From: an uncultured Bacilli bacterium
Lineage (GTDB): Bacteria; Bacillota_I; Bacilli_A; RF39; UBA660
Reading direction: 5' to 3'
NCBI GenBank assembly: GCA_947630885.1
Contig: CANRJI010000055.1
Span: forward strand, 1 to 6,816
DNA: 6,816 bases
The translations under genes and the position numbers were made by a program. The notes beneath the pieces were generated by a model, which saw nothing but the letters and a program-made list of their open reading frames with translations, did not search any database and was not told the DNA's origin. This document shows positions 1 through 5,730 of this stretch, piece after piece (position 1 is the first letter of the stretch; the number at the start of each line of letters is the position of its first letter).

Positions 1-5
1 AATTT

Positions 6-50
6 AAAACACTGCATTTCCTTTTGCAATAAAGGTTTGCAGTGTTTTTT
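6..50 (+). terminator. Rho-independent terminator of a gene left of the window
   Basis: A perfect 11-bp outer stem (6-16 with 38-48, AAAACACTGCA/TGCAGTGTTTT) encloses a second 5-bp stem (20-24 CCTTT with 31-35 AAAGG) around a short loop. It runs into a T tract at 45-50. The T run favours use on the + strand, ending a gene beyond the left edge. Confidence 0.8.
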
Positions 51-110
51 ATACCTAAACATCTACGGAAGTCGGGAATTTGTTTTGTCAATATTTTAAT
101 GAGCTACGTG

Positions 111-127
111 TTAATCAGTATGATTAA
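111..127. repeat. Operator-like palindrome TTAATCA-GTA-TGATTAA
   Basis: Perfect 7-bp half sites with a 3-bp spacer lie just before a TATAAT at 130-135. The size and symmetry suit a dimeric regulator's binding site, but no regulator gene is visible in the window. Chance is possible in such AT-rich DNA. Confidence 0.35.
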
Positions 128-148
128 TTTATAATAATGTCTTAAGGG

Positions 149-215
149 GTGGTACTTGATTTTATTTTAGTAAATTGGTGATTTACGGTGGCAATAATTT
201 ACTAATCATTACCAC
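149..215. repeat. Nested inverted repeat upstream of the GNAT promoter
   Basis: An inner perfect 10-bp inverted repeat, TTAGTAAATT (167-176) and AATTTACTAA (196-205), surrounds a 19-nt loop. An outer pair, GTGGTA (149-154) and TACCAC (210-215), flanks it. It ends just before the extended -10 at 219-227. It could be an operator, or a folded leader if transcription begins further upstream. There is no T tract, so it is not an ordinary terminator. Confidence 0.45.
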
Positions 216-227
216 AAGTGATATAAT
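199..227 (+). promoter_or_regulatory. Extended -10 promoter for the GNAT gene
   Basis: TGATATAAT at 219-227 is a perfect TATAAT with the TG of an extended -10. The -35 position with 17-bp spacing (199-204, TTACTA) is weak, which is usual for extended -10 promoters. Transcription would start near 234, giving a leader of about 55 nt to the ATG at 290. Confidence 0.6.
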
Positions 228-274
228 ATAAATGTAAAATAAAAGATTATATGTAATTAATTAAAATGGAAAAT

Positions 275-283
275 GGAAAGAAG
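275..283 (+). promoter_or_regulatory. Ribosome binding site deciding the GNAT start
   Basis: GGAAAGAAG holds AAGAAG (278-283), one mismatch from AAGGAG, six bases before the ATG at 290. The in-frame ATG at 266 has only AT-rich sequence upstream, so 290 is preferred. Confidence 0.5.
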
Positions 284-289
284 TTTTAT

Positions 290-781
290 ATGAGAATTGA
301 GAAAGTTAATTTAACAAAAGAAAATCTAATAAAAATACAAAAAATTGATAAATTATTTTATAAAAATAATATTTTAGATCTTAATTGGTACTTGAAAAGA
401 TACAATGAAAAGCATAGTGCTTTCTTTTTAACTGATGATAATGGAGAGACTGTTGGCTATCTTGTTTCAGTTCCGATAAAAAAAGAATTATATGATGCTA
501 TTGTCAATGGGATAATGGTTAATGATTTATATGTTAATCCTAGAATGTTTGTAAATAGATCTTCTTATAATTATGTTGTTTCATGTGTTTTATTGAAAGA
601 ATATCAAAGACGAGGTTATGGTTCAAAGATGATTAATGAACTATTTAATGATGCGAAAAAAGGAAAATATGTGGCACTTACTATTACTAATGATGGCTAC
701 TATCTAGCAAAAAAATTTATGGAACATGAAAAAATAATTGATGATAAAACTAACGTTTTTGTTAAAGATGTTAATAAGTAA
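290..781 (+). CDS. GNAT family N-acetyltransferase
   Basis: A 163-residue cytoplasmic enzyme of the GNAT superfamily, expected to move an acetyl group from acetyl-CoA to an amine; the substrate is unknown. The acetyl-CoA binding motif A is clear: a beta strand (VVSCVLLKEY) leads into QRRGYGS at about residues 106-112, matching the Q/R-x-x-G-x-G/A signature, followed by the helix SKMINELFNDAKK. The stretch ALTITNDGYYLAKKFM (about 129-144) fits the motif B region, where an Asn and a Tyr often sit near the CoA. The length suits a single-domain GNAT. The start at 290 is chosen for its ribosome binding site; starting at 266 would add eight residues. The gene is a single transcription unit, convergent with the LysM gene. 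The strand after NDLYVNP carries an insert before motif A. The N-terminal 60 residues are divergent, so no named subfamily can be assigned. Confidence 0.85.
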   Translation: MRIEKVNLTKENLIKIQKIDKLFYKNNILDLNWYLKRYNEKHSAFFLTDDNGETVGYLVSVPIKKELYDAIVNGIMVNDLYVNPRMFVNRSSYNYVVSCVLLKEYQRRGYGSKMINELFNDAKKGKYVALTITNDGYYLAKKFMEHEKIIDDKTNVFVKDVNK

Positions 782-810
782 AAAAATATGTTCAAAAAAA
801 CATATTTTTT
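781..810. terminator. Bidirectional terminator between convergent genes
   Basis: A perfect 12-bp stem, AAAAAATATGTT (781-792) with AACATATTTTTT (799-810), has a 6-nt loop. The T tract on one arm and A tract on the other let it work for both the + strand GNAT gene and the - strand LysM gene, which ends at 815. Confidence 0.8.
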
Positions 811-814
811 GTCT

Positions 815-1930
815 TTATAGGGGAATCTTTAAGATTTGACCAATTTGTAAATTATTGCTCGTTAAATTATTAAACTGCTTAATATTGTTTACACTCGTAT
901 TGTAGCGGTTAGCAATGGAATAAAGGGTATCACCGCTTTGAACAGTATAAGTAATATAATTTACTCCGGCAGTAGTTGGTACTTTTAGGACTTGGCCAAT
1001 GATTAAAAGATCACTGGTAAGATTATTTAAGCTTTTTAATGTATCAACAGAAGTGTTATAACGTTTAGCTATTGAATAGAGACTATCCCCTCTTTGAACA
1101 ATATAGGTAATATATGACTCATTACCCGTTGTTGGGATATTTAAAACTTGACCGACCTTAAGTAAATCACTATTTAAATTATTCAAACTTTTTATTTCCG
1201 CGACGGTGGTATTATAGCGTCTAGCGATAGAATAAAGGGTATCACCACTTTTGACAGTATATTTAATATAGTCATCTTGCTCTCTAGTAGGTATTTTTAA
1301 GATTTGGCCGATTTGTAAAGTGTTACTAGTTAAATTATTTAAAAGTTTAAGAGCTTCGACAGTAGTGTTATAGCGGTTGGCAATGGAATAAAGAGTGTCG
1401 CCACTTTTGACAGTATAGGTTAAGTAGCTAGTACTATTATTTTCGGAATTATTATCGTTATTTAAAACACAACTATTTAGATTGCCATACAAACTATTTA
1501 TCCTGTTCCAAGTTTCATTTCCTACTATTCCGTCAGCGGTTAGTTCATTATTTAACTGAAATCTTTTAACGGCAGTCTCTGTTTCTAAATCATAATTACC
1601 ATTTATACTCTGGGGATAATATAAAAGAGACTTTAATTTTGTTTGCAGATCGGTTACATAACTGCCAGTAGAGCCAAAACTTAATGTTGGATAGGTACTT
1701 ATTGGAGATACAGGTGATTCTGTCTTTTCGATAATGGCATTCCAAGTTTCTTCATCAACAACTCCTGTTGATGGAAGATTTTCATACTCTTGAAAAGCAA
1801 TTACTCCTTCCTTTGTTCCTAGGCCAAAACTTCCTGTTATGGTAGCGTTATAGTAACCTAATATTTTTAGCTTTTCTTGTAATATTTTGACTTCATTACC
1901 AGTACTGCCTATTTGTAAATTTTTATACAC
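815..1930 (-). CDS. Peptidoglycan-binding protein, 2 PGBD1 + 4 LysM domains
   Basis: A 371-residue protein made almost entirely of glycan-binding modules. Two peptidoglycan-binding domain 1 units cover about residues 5-68 and 84-148; each has the G-x-x-V-xx-LQ-x-KL start and the late G-x-V-DEETW or G-IVGNETW motif. A polar Asn/Ser linker (155-168) follows. Four LysM repeats begin at 171, 223, 275 and 327, an exact 52-residue period, each with YTV-x-SGDTLYSIA-x-RYNT and ending IGQ-x-LKIP. No catalytic domain is visible. There is no signal peptide or membrane segment: the chain starts MYKNLQIGSTG directly in the first domain. LysM proteins without export signals are known among spore coat and cortex proteins made in the mother cell (SafA-like). 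With the divergent SleC-like neighbour, this suggests a spore cortex role, which is inference. The start is GTG at 1930 with AGAGGTGA eight bases upstream. A phage or cell-wall autolysin-associated binding protein is the alternative. Confidence 0.85.
   Translation of the reverse strand: MYKNLQIGSTGNEVKILQEKLKILGYYNATITGSFGLGTKEGVIAFQEYENLPSTGVVDEETWNAIIEKTESPVSPISTYPTLSFGSTGSYVTDLQTKLKSLLYYPQSINGNYDLETETAVKRFQLNNELTADGIVGNETWNRINSLYGNLNSCVLNNDNNSENNSTSYLTYTVKSGDTLYSIANRYNTTVEALKLLNNLTSNTLQIGQILKIPTREQDDYIKYTVKSGDTLYSIARRYNTTVAEIKSLNNLNSDLLKVGQVLNIPTTGNESYITYIVQRGDSLYSIAKRYNTSVDTLKSLNNLTSDLLIIGQVLKVPTTAGVNYITYTVQSGDTLYSIANRYNTSVNNIKQFNNLTSNNLQIGQILKIPL
821..1420 (-). repeat. Four tandem 156-bp LysM-coding repeats
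   Basis: Four in-frame units of 52 codons encode the LysM domains (about 1289-1420, 1133-1264, 977-1108 and 821-952 in reading order, plus linkers). Period and linker length are identical across all four. The pattern fits expansion by internal duplication, with unit number open to recombination. Confidence 0.8.
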
Positions 1931-1973
1931 TTAAGTTATCACCTCTATTAATTGTATTCATTTATTGAGAAGA

Positions 1974-1986
1974 TATTATATATAAT
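1974..1986. promoter_or_regulatory. Divergent -10 region (palindromic ATTATATATAAT)
   Basis: The 12-bp palindrome at 1975-1986 gives TATAAT on the + strand (1981-1986) and on the - strand (1980-1975). The - strand copy would start the LysM transcript near 1968, leaving a leader of about 38 nt. The + strand copy would start inside the ribosome binding site, so the overlapping TATTAT (1974-1979), with TTGTAT at 1952-1957 as -35 and 16-bp spacing, is a better + candidate. The -35 elements are poor on the - strand, so a sporulation sigma factor is possible but I see no clear consensus. Confidence 0.45.
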
Positions 1987-1990
1987 GTAT

Positions 1991-1998
1991 AGAGGTGA
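1991..1998 (+). promoter_or_regulatory. Ribosome binding site deciding the sleC start
   Basis: AGAGGTGA lies four bases before the ATG at 2003. It is a strong match to the 16S rRNA tail and fixes the start there rather than at the in-frame TTG at 1952. Confidence 0.8.
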
Positions 1999-2002
1999 CG
2001 AA

Positions 2003-3223
2003 ATGGCTAAGGGATACTTAAAAGTTAATGTTTATAATGATAGTATTGCTAATCCTATCAAGAATGCAATAGTAACTATCGTGAAAGATGGAGAGCAAAT
2101 ATATCAGACGATAACAGATGAAAATGGTCAAACGGAAGTGATATCTTTAGATACAGTCGACAAAAGTTATTCGGAAGAAGAACAATATGAAGTAAGGCCT
2201 TATGAGACATACGATGTACAAGTTTCATCATTAGGACTTATGACGACACAGATTAATGGAGTACAAATTTTTGATGGTGTTACATCAATTCAAGATGTTT
2301 ACATGGCATCGATTGATGACGTGGGAGTAAATACGGTAAAAGAAATTACACCAAATACGTTATGGGGAAACTATCCATCAAACATATGGAATGGAGAAGA
2401 AAATAATGAAGAACAAATTTCTCCTTATGTTTTAAAAGAAGTTGTTATACCTGAGACAATTATTGTTCACGATGGTATTCCAAGTAATAATAATGCACCA
2501 AATTACACTGTTCCTTTTACAGAATATATTAAAAATGTCGCCAGTAGTGAAATATACAGTACTTGGCCCGAAGAGACAATAAAAGCTAATGTTTTAGCTA
2601 TTATTTCTTTTACATTAAACAGAATTTATACGGAGTGGTATCGAAGCCGAGGATATAATTTTACGATTACATCTACGACAACTTACGATCAAAAATATAC
2701 CAGAAACGGAACAATATTTGAACCAATATCGAAAATTGTCGATGAAATATTTGATAATTATATTCGAAGAGGGGTAAGAATTGAACCGCTTCTAGCTCAT
2801 TACAAAGATAAAACGACAGAAGATAATTATTTAAGTCAATGGGGATCTAAAGAATTAGGAGATAAAGGATACAATGCTCTTGAAATTCTTAGATATTACT
2901 ATGGTAATGATGTCAATATTTATGAAGCCAATACTACTTCTATTTACCCCTACTCTTTTACTTCTACTTTAAAAGAGGGAACTTGTAACATCGATGTCTA
3001 CTTCTTACAGAATGCCCTTAATTATATTCACGGAAGTTATCCTGGCATTCCTCTTATTCCAAATCCAACTGGTTATTTTGATAGTAATACTTTAAAGGCA
3101 GTTAGAACTTTTCAAAAGGTTTTCTCTCTTACTGAGACAGGAGAAGTAAATGAACAAACGTGGTATAAGATATCTTATATATTAACAGCAGTAAAAGAAT
3201 TAACAGAAAGTGTCTACAGTTAA
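2003..3223 (+). CDS. sleC: SleC-like spore cortex-lytic enzyme
   Basis: A 406-residue protein resembling clostridial SleC, which degrades the spore cortex peptidoglycan at germination as a lytic transglycosylase. Family knowledge comes from C. perfringens and C. difficile SleC, which are about 420-440 residues. The N-terminal domain (1-105: GYLKVNV, PIKNAIVTI, then INGVQIFDGV and VYM) is the SleC beta-sandwich prodomain. A linker leads to VVIPETIIVHDG (147-158), the general region where SleC zymogens are cut by Csp proteases. The catalytic part (about 170-305) is SpoIID-like: NVASSEIYSTWPEETIKANV (178-197) matches the SpoIID motif around its catalytic Glu, making E183 the likely acid, and LSQWGSKELGDKGYNALEIL (277-296) matches the SpoIID SQ-x-G motif. 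A PGBD1 domain ends the chain (about 320-395). No N-terminal signal peptide is evident. The start is set by the ribosome binding site and by family similarity starting at GYLKV. No Csp protease gene is in the window. Confidence 0.85.
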   Translation: MAKGYLKVNVYNDSIANPIKNAIVTIVKDGEQIYQTITDENGQTEVISLDTVDKSYSEEEQYEVRPYETYDVQVSSLGLMTTQINGVQIFDGVTSIQDVYMASIDDVGVNTVKEITPNTLWGNYPSNIWNGEENNEEQISPYVLKEVVIPETIIVHDGIPSNNNAPNYTVPFTEYIKNVASSEIYSTWPEETIKANVLAIISFTLNRIYTEWYRSRGYNFTITSTTTYDQKYTRNGTIFEPISKIVDEIFDNYIRRGVRIEPLLAHYKDKTTEDNYLSQWGSKELGDKGYNALEILRYYYGNDVNIYEANTTSIYPYSFTSTLKEGTCNIDVYFLQNALNYIHGSYPGIPLIPNPTGYFDSNTLKAVRTFQKVFSLTETGEVNEQTWYKISYILTAVKELTESVYS

Positions 3224-3253
3224 AAGCGTTAGATGATCTAAGGCTTTTTCTTT
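3222..3253 (+). terminator. Terminator after sleC
   Basis: AAAAGC (3222-3227) pairs with GCTTTT (3243-3248), and TTAG (3229-3232) pairs with CTAA (3238-3241), with one G-G mismatch and a 5-nt loop. A T-rich tail, TTTTTCTTTT, follows. The stem overlaps the sleC stop codon. Confidence 0.75.
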
Positions 3254-3255
3254 TA

Positions 3256-3284
3256 TTTACATATTGAAAGTTTTGTAATATAAT
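3256..3284 (+). promoter_or_regulatory. SigA-type promoter of the FnIII-transglutaminase gene
   Basis: TTTACA (3256-3261), a 17-bp spacer and a perfect TATAAT (3279-3284) form a promoter with one mismatch overall. Transcription would start near 3291, about 40 nt before the ATG. AAGGAG at 3316-3321 is the ribosome binding site, with a rather long 10-base spacing. This is the best vegetative-type promoter in the window. Confidence 0.75.
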
Positions 3285-3331
3285 ATGAGTGAAATAGATA
3301 ATATTTATGATTAGTAAGGAGTTTAAGTAAA

Positions 3332-5008
3332 ATGAAGAGTGATGATTTAAAGGAAGCAGACAAGAAAAAAATAAATAATTCTGCTGAAAAGAAAAAGAAA
3401 GTTAAAAAAGAAAAAAATTTAAATACTGGTAAAGTCAAAGAAGAAAAATTAAATACTAGTGAAGTTAAAGAAGGAAAAGAAGAACAAATAAAAACAGAGG
3501 AAAAGGAACAAAAGAAAAAAAATTCTGGGAAAAAGAAAAAATTATTATTTATTTTACTTCCAATATTATTAATAATAGTTATTGGAGCTATCACGACTTA
3601 TTTATACTTTAATTATTACTCGGTACCTAATAATATTGTTATAGAAAATACTAATTTTCATAATGCTCATTTATCTTGGAATATCTTAGATAAAAAGCAA
3701 AGATTTGTTATTGTTATATCAAAGAAAAAATTTGATAAAAAAGAAGTCCTTGATAATCTTAAGAAAAATGTTTCTTTGGGGGATGACTTTAAATTAATTG
3801 ATAATAAAAATAGTAAGGATATAAAACTTGTTGATATGTTATCAAATACAGATTATTATGCGGTAATATTTACATACTTAGAAAATAAGGATAAAAAGTT
3901 TTATACTAATTATAGTAAAATGGTTTCAATTCATACATTACCTTTAAACATAGATAAAATAACTGATTTAGAAGCTATGGAAGTTAATGATACAACAGTC
4001 AAACTTAAATGGAGTAAATGGGAAACTGATAAAAAGAATTTGGATAACAGTGATATTAAAATTACTTATACTTTATTTTCATATGAAGAAGGTACTCCTA
4101 AAATAGTTAAATCGGAAATAGAAGACGGGGAAATAGTAATTGAAGATTTAAAACCTTTTAGTAAATATTACTATACAGTTACTGCTAATGCTATGGTAGA
4201 TGGAAAAATAGTTAGCAGTTTAGAAAGTAATAAATTAGAAGTGATAACGAAATTAGAAGCGCTATCTGATATTACTGCGAAAGCAAATGGTACTTCGGCA
4301 ATTACGATATCTTGGGATGCTTATGATAAAATAAAGCTTAAAAATGAAGATGGCAGTGACATTTCAATTGCTTATTCGGTCTTTGGCTCAGATAGTGAAA
4401 ATGGCGAATATAGTAAACTAGGAGAAGGCATTCAAGAAAATAGCTTTACTGAAAATAATTTAACGGATAATAAAACGAGATATTATTATGTAGTTGTTTC
4501 TATTTTGTTAGATGAAGTTAGTTACGATAGTGTTCGAAGCGAAATTGCTAGTGCTACAACTGATAAAATTTACTATAGTGGTGGTGGCTCATCGGGAGGT
4601 TCATCAGGTGGTAGCTCATCTTCATCAAATAATAGTAAAGAAGCACAAGCAAGAGCGATTGCTAGGCAAATTGCTAGTAGTATTACAGGCAATACTGATT
4701 TGGAAAAAGTTACGCAAGCGGCAATTGCGGTATCAGAATATTATTACAGAGGTGTCCATAAAGAAACAGGAGATGACTACTACACAGCATATGGTGTATT
4801 TATAAAAGGTGAATCATCTTGTGCTGGTACGACGAGAGCTCTTGGAATGGTACTCGAAGAAATGGGATATACTTGGACACATGCTAATGAAAATCAGTGG
4901 AAACATCAATGGGTAATTATTTATATGGATGGTCAACTAGGATATGCTGATGGTCAAGTTGGCCTAGCTGGTTACGGAGAGCATCCAATGGCTCATTACT
5001 ATGACTAG
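3332..5008 (+). CDS. Membrane-anchored FnIII-repeat transglutaminase-like protein
   Basis: A 558-residue predicted surface enzyme. Residues 1-70 are a strongly charged Lys/Glu-rich cytoplasmic tail. One membrane segment (about 71-95: LLFILLPILLIIVIGAITTY then LYF) anchors it with the C-terminus outside. Three fibronectin III-like beta domains follow (about 100-204, 207-306 and 309-410), with typical FnIII features such as VKLKWSKW, ITISWDAYD, LKPFSKYYYTV and TRYYYVVV. A flexible Gly/Ser linker (416-435) leads to a transglutaminase-like domain (about 436-545). Its Cys-His-Asp triad is visible as C497 in GESSCAGTTRAL, H525 in KHQWVIIYMDG and D540 in GYADGQVG; C497 is the only cysteine in the protein. 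The family includes cross-linking enzymes and Cys proteases, so the reaction is not certain; cross-linking, amide cleavage or peptidoglycan peptide cleavage are all possible. No LPXTG-like sorting signal is present. The first FnIII-like domain is divergent. The gene is a single transcription unit with its own promoter and a terminator at 5042-5071. Confidence 0.85.
   Translation: MKSDDLKEADKKKINNSAEKKKKVKKEKNLNTGKVKEEKLNTSEVKEGKEEQIKTEEKEQKKKNSGKKKKLLFILLPILLIIVIGAITTYLYFNYYSVPNNIVIENTNFHNAHLSWNILDKKQRFVIVISKKKFDKKEVLDNLKKNVSLGDDFKLIDNKNSKDIKLVDMLSNTDYYAVIFTYLENKDKKFYTNYSKMVSIHTLPLNIDKITDLEAMEVNDTTVKLKWSKWETDKKNLDNSDIKITYTLFSYEEGTPKIVKSEIEDGEIVIEDLKPFSKYYYTVTANAMVDGKIVSSLESNKLEVITKLEALSDITAKANGTSAITISWDAYDKIKLKNEDGSDISIAYSVFGSDSENGEYSKLGEGIQENSFTENNLTDNKTRYYYVVVSILLDEVSYDSVRSEIASATTDKIYYSGGGSSGGSSGGSSSSSNNSKEAQARAIARQIASSITGNTDLEKVTQAAIAVSEYYYRGVHKETGDDYYTAYGVFIKGESSCAGTTRALGMVLEEMGYTWTHANENQWKHQWVIIYMDGQLGYADGQVGLAGYGEHPMAHYYD
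3419..3478 (+). repeat. 30-bp tandem duplication in the Lys-rich tail
   Basis: Units 3419-3448 and 3449-3478 match at 26 of 30 bases and encode LNTGKVKEEK and LNTSEVKEGK. It is an in-frame duplication within the cytoplasmic low-complexity tail of the transglutaminase-like protein. Confidence 0.8.
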
Positions 5009-5041
5009 TGATATTTTAAAACTTATTTAATATATTAAAAG

Positions 5042-5071
5042 AACTAACTACAAAAGAAGTAGCTAGTTTTT
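5042..5071. terminator. Bidirectional terminator between convergent genes
   Basis: AACTA (5042-5046) pairs with TAGTT (5064-5068) and CTAC (5048-5051) with GTAG (5059-5062); an A-C mismatch interrupts the stem and the loop is 7 nt. A T run begins at 5067 on the + strand. On the - strand the arm runs into TTCTTTT. It serves the transglutaminase gene and the convergent Ntdp gene, whose stop codon it overlaps. Confidence 0.7.
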
Positions 5072-5615
5072 ATTCATTATTCTTATTTTCGATGAGTTCA
5101 TCATATTTTTGATGATACATTTCAATTGTTTTTTTATTAAATGGTGTTGCCTTAGCTCTTACCATATCGATTAAATTTCCTAATTCATATTTCAATATGA
5201 AGTCGAGTCTACTTGAATAATGCATCTGTTTGCGATGGTAACGATATTCCATTCGGTCAAGTATTTTAAAACTTCCATTTGGAAAAACACGTAAATCTAA
5301 ATCATAGTCTATATATTTGATAACATTTTCGTCAATAATATAGGGCGTTGCAATATTACAATAAAAATATATTCCATAATCTTTTAACTGGCCAATTATG
5401 TTAAACCAACGATTTTTAAAAAAGAACATAATTGCCGGTTCTTTTGTTTTCCATACTCTTCCATCAGAGTCAACAACGGTGGTCTTATTATTTCCAAAGA
5501 CGATATAATCATCTTTGACATCTAAAACAACAGCTTCATCCCACTGGCGATGCAGTTTGCCATTATGTTTGTAGCAGTGGATTTCCAGTTTGTCTCCTAT
5601 TTTAATATTTTCCAT
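5070..5615 (-). CDS. Nucleoside tri-/diphosphate phosphatase (DUF402, Ntdp)
   Basis: A 181-residue cytoplasmic protein of the DUF402 family (Pfam PF04167). The studied S. aureus member Ntdp hydrolyses nucleoside tri- and diphosphates with divalent metals and is about 180 residues, so this copy is full length. Family hallmarks seen in order are YKHNGKLHRQW (15-25), SDGRVWKTKEPA (50-61), WFNIIGQ (70-76), GIYFYCNIATP (81-91), YIDYDLDLRVFPNG (101-114) and HRKQM (127-131). The acidic cluster D103, D105, D107 with Y85 and N87 is where this family binds metal and phosphate; residue roles are inferred from the family. GAAGGTG lies five bases before the ATG. The promoter and terminator are its own, so it is probably monocistronic housekeeping. 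Its physiological substrate in this organism is unknown. The related FomD acts on a phosphonate nucleotide, but nothing here suggests that role. Confidence 0.9.
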   Translation of the reverse strand: MENIKIGDKLEIHCYKHNGKLHRQWDEAVVLDVKDDYIVFGNNKTTVVDSDGRVWKTKEPAIMFFFKNRWFNIIGQLKDYGIYFYCNIATPYIIDENVIKYIDYDLDLRVFPNGSFKILDRMEYRYHRKQMHYSSRLDFILKYELGNLIDMVRAKATPFNKKTIEMYHQKYDELIENKNNE

Positions 5616-5638
5616 TATTACACCTTCACTCAGGTTGT

Positions 5639-5667
5639 ATTATACAATATTTTATCTTTAATTACAA
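5639..5667 (-). promoter_or_regulatory. Promoter of the Ntdp gene
   Basis: Read on the - strand: TTGTAA (5667-5662), a 17-bp spacer and a perfect TATAAT (5644-5639). The -35 matches four of six consensus bases. Transcription would start near 5632, giving a short leader of about 17 nt to the ATG at 5615. Confidence 0.65.
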
Positions 5668-5673
5668 CAACAT

Positions 5674-5703
5674 CTTACACTTTTTTTATTTGTATGGTAT
5701 AAT
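5674..5703 (+). promoter_or_regulatory. Extended -10 promoter of the sortase gene
   Basis: TGGTATAAT (5695-5703) is a perfect -10 with its TG extension. CTTACA (5674-5679) at 18-bp spacing is a modest -35. The start would be near 5710, about 21 nt before the ATG. It is divergent from the Ntdp promoter: the -35 elements of the two lie back to back. Confidence 0.65.
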
Positions 5704-5719
5704 GATAATGGGAATATAG

Positions 5720-5727
5720 AGGAGGTG
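5720..5727 (+). promoter_or_regulatory. Ribosome binding site deciding the sortase start
   Basis: AGGAGGTG is a near-perfect Shine-Dalgarno. The in-frame GTG at 5725 lies inside it, so translation must begin at the ATG at 5731, five bases after AGGAGG. Confidence 0.85.
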
Positions 5728-5730
5728 CTT

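Larger units (their letters stand above)
51..265. other. Non-coding region upstream of the GNAT gene
   Basis: No convincing gene is visible on either strand: the open frames here are tiny and lack ribosome binding sites. The stretch holds a 17-bp palindrome (111-127), a -10-like TATAAT at 130-135 without a good -35, a larger nested inverted repeat (149-215) and the likely promoter of the acetyltransferase gene (199-227). I found no tRNA, and no riboswitch with a terminator or start-codon switch. Confidence 0.6.
1939..1998. repeat. Inverted repeat carrying both divergent ribosome binding sites
   Basis: TCACCTCTAT (1939-1948) and ATAGAGGTGA (1989-1998) are perfect 10-bp inverted copies. Read on its own strand, each contains the AGAGGTGA ribosome binding site of one of the two divergent genes. 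Part of the match is expected because both sites follow the same consensus; the extra matching bases go slightly beyond it. Confidence 0.7.

Noticed and set aside
51..265. Riboswitch or T-box leader before the acetyltransferase
   Set aside because: No terminator or ribosome-binding-site-sequestering hairpin after the palindromes and no recognisable T-box or riboswitch core; the promoter lies downstream of the structure.
266..289. Eight-residue extension of the acetyltransferase from the ATG at 266
   Set aside because: No ribosome binding site before 266, while a recognisable one precedes 290. It cannot be fully excluded.
821..1420. Spaced repeats considered as a CRISPR-like array
   Set aside because: The 156-bp period is coding throughout and corresponds exactly to LysM domains.
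1952..2002. N-terminal extension of the SleC-like protein from a TTG at 1952
   Set aside because: It would run through the -10 region and the strong ribosome binding site; SleC similarity starts after the ATG at 2003.
3253..3594. Open frame of 113 codons on the - strand, Phe/Ser-rich
   Set aside because: It is the antisense of the A-rich, Lys-coding start of the transglutaminase-like gene; poly-Phe composition and overlap with that gene's promoter show it is a shadow.
4512..4805. 97-codon open frame on the + strand within the transglutaminase-like gene
   Set aside because: Out-of-frame reading of the linker and catalytic domain codons; no ribosome binding site and no recognisable protein features, whereas the main frame keeps the triad.
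4960..5008. Possible cell-wall sorting signal at the end of the transglutaminase-like protein
   Set aside because: No LPXTG- or NPQTN-like motif, hydrophobic stretch or positive tail; the protein ends in a catalytic domain and is anchored at its N-terminus.
5725..5730. GTG start for the sortase at 5725
   Set aside because: The codon lies inside the Shine-Dalgarno AGGAGGTG that serves the ATG at 5731.
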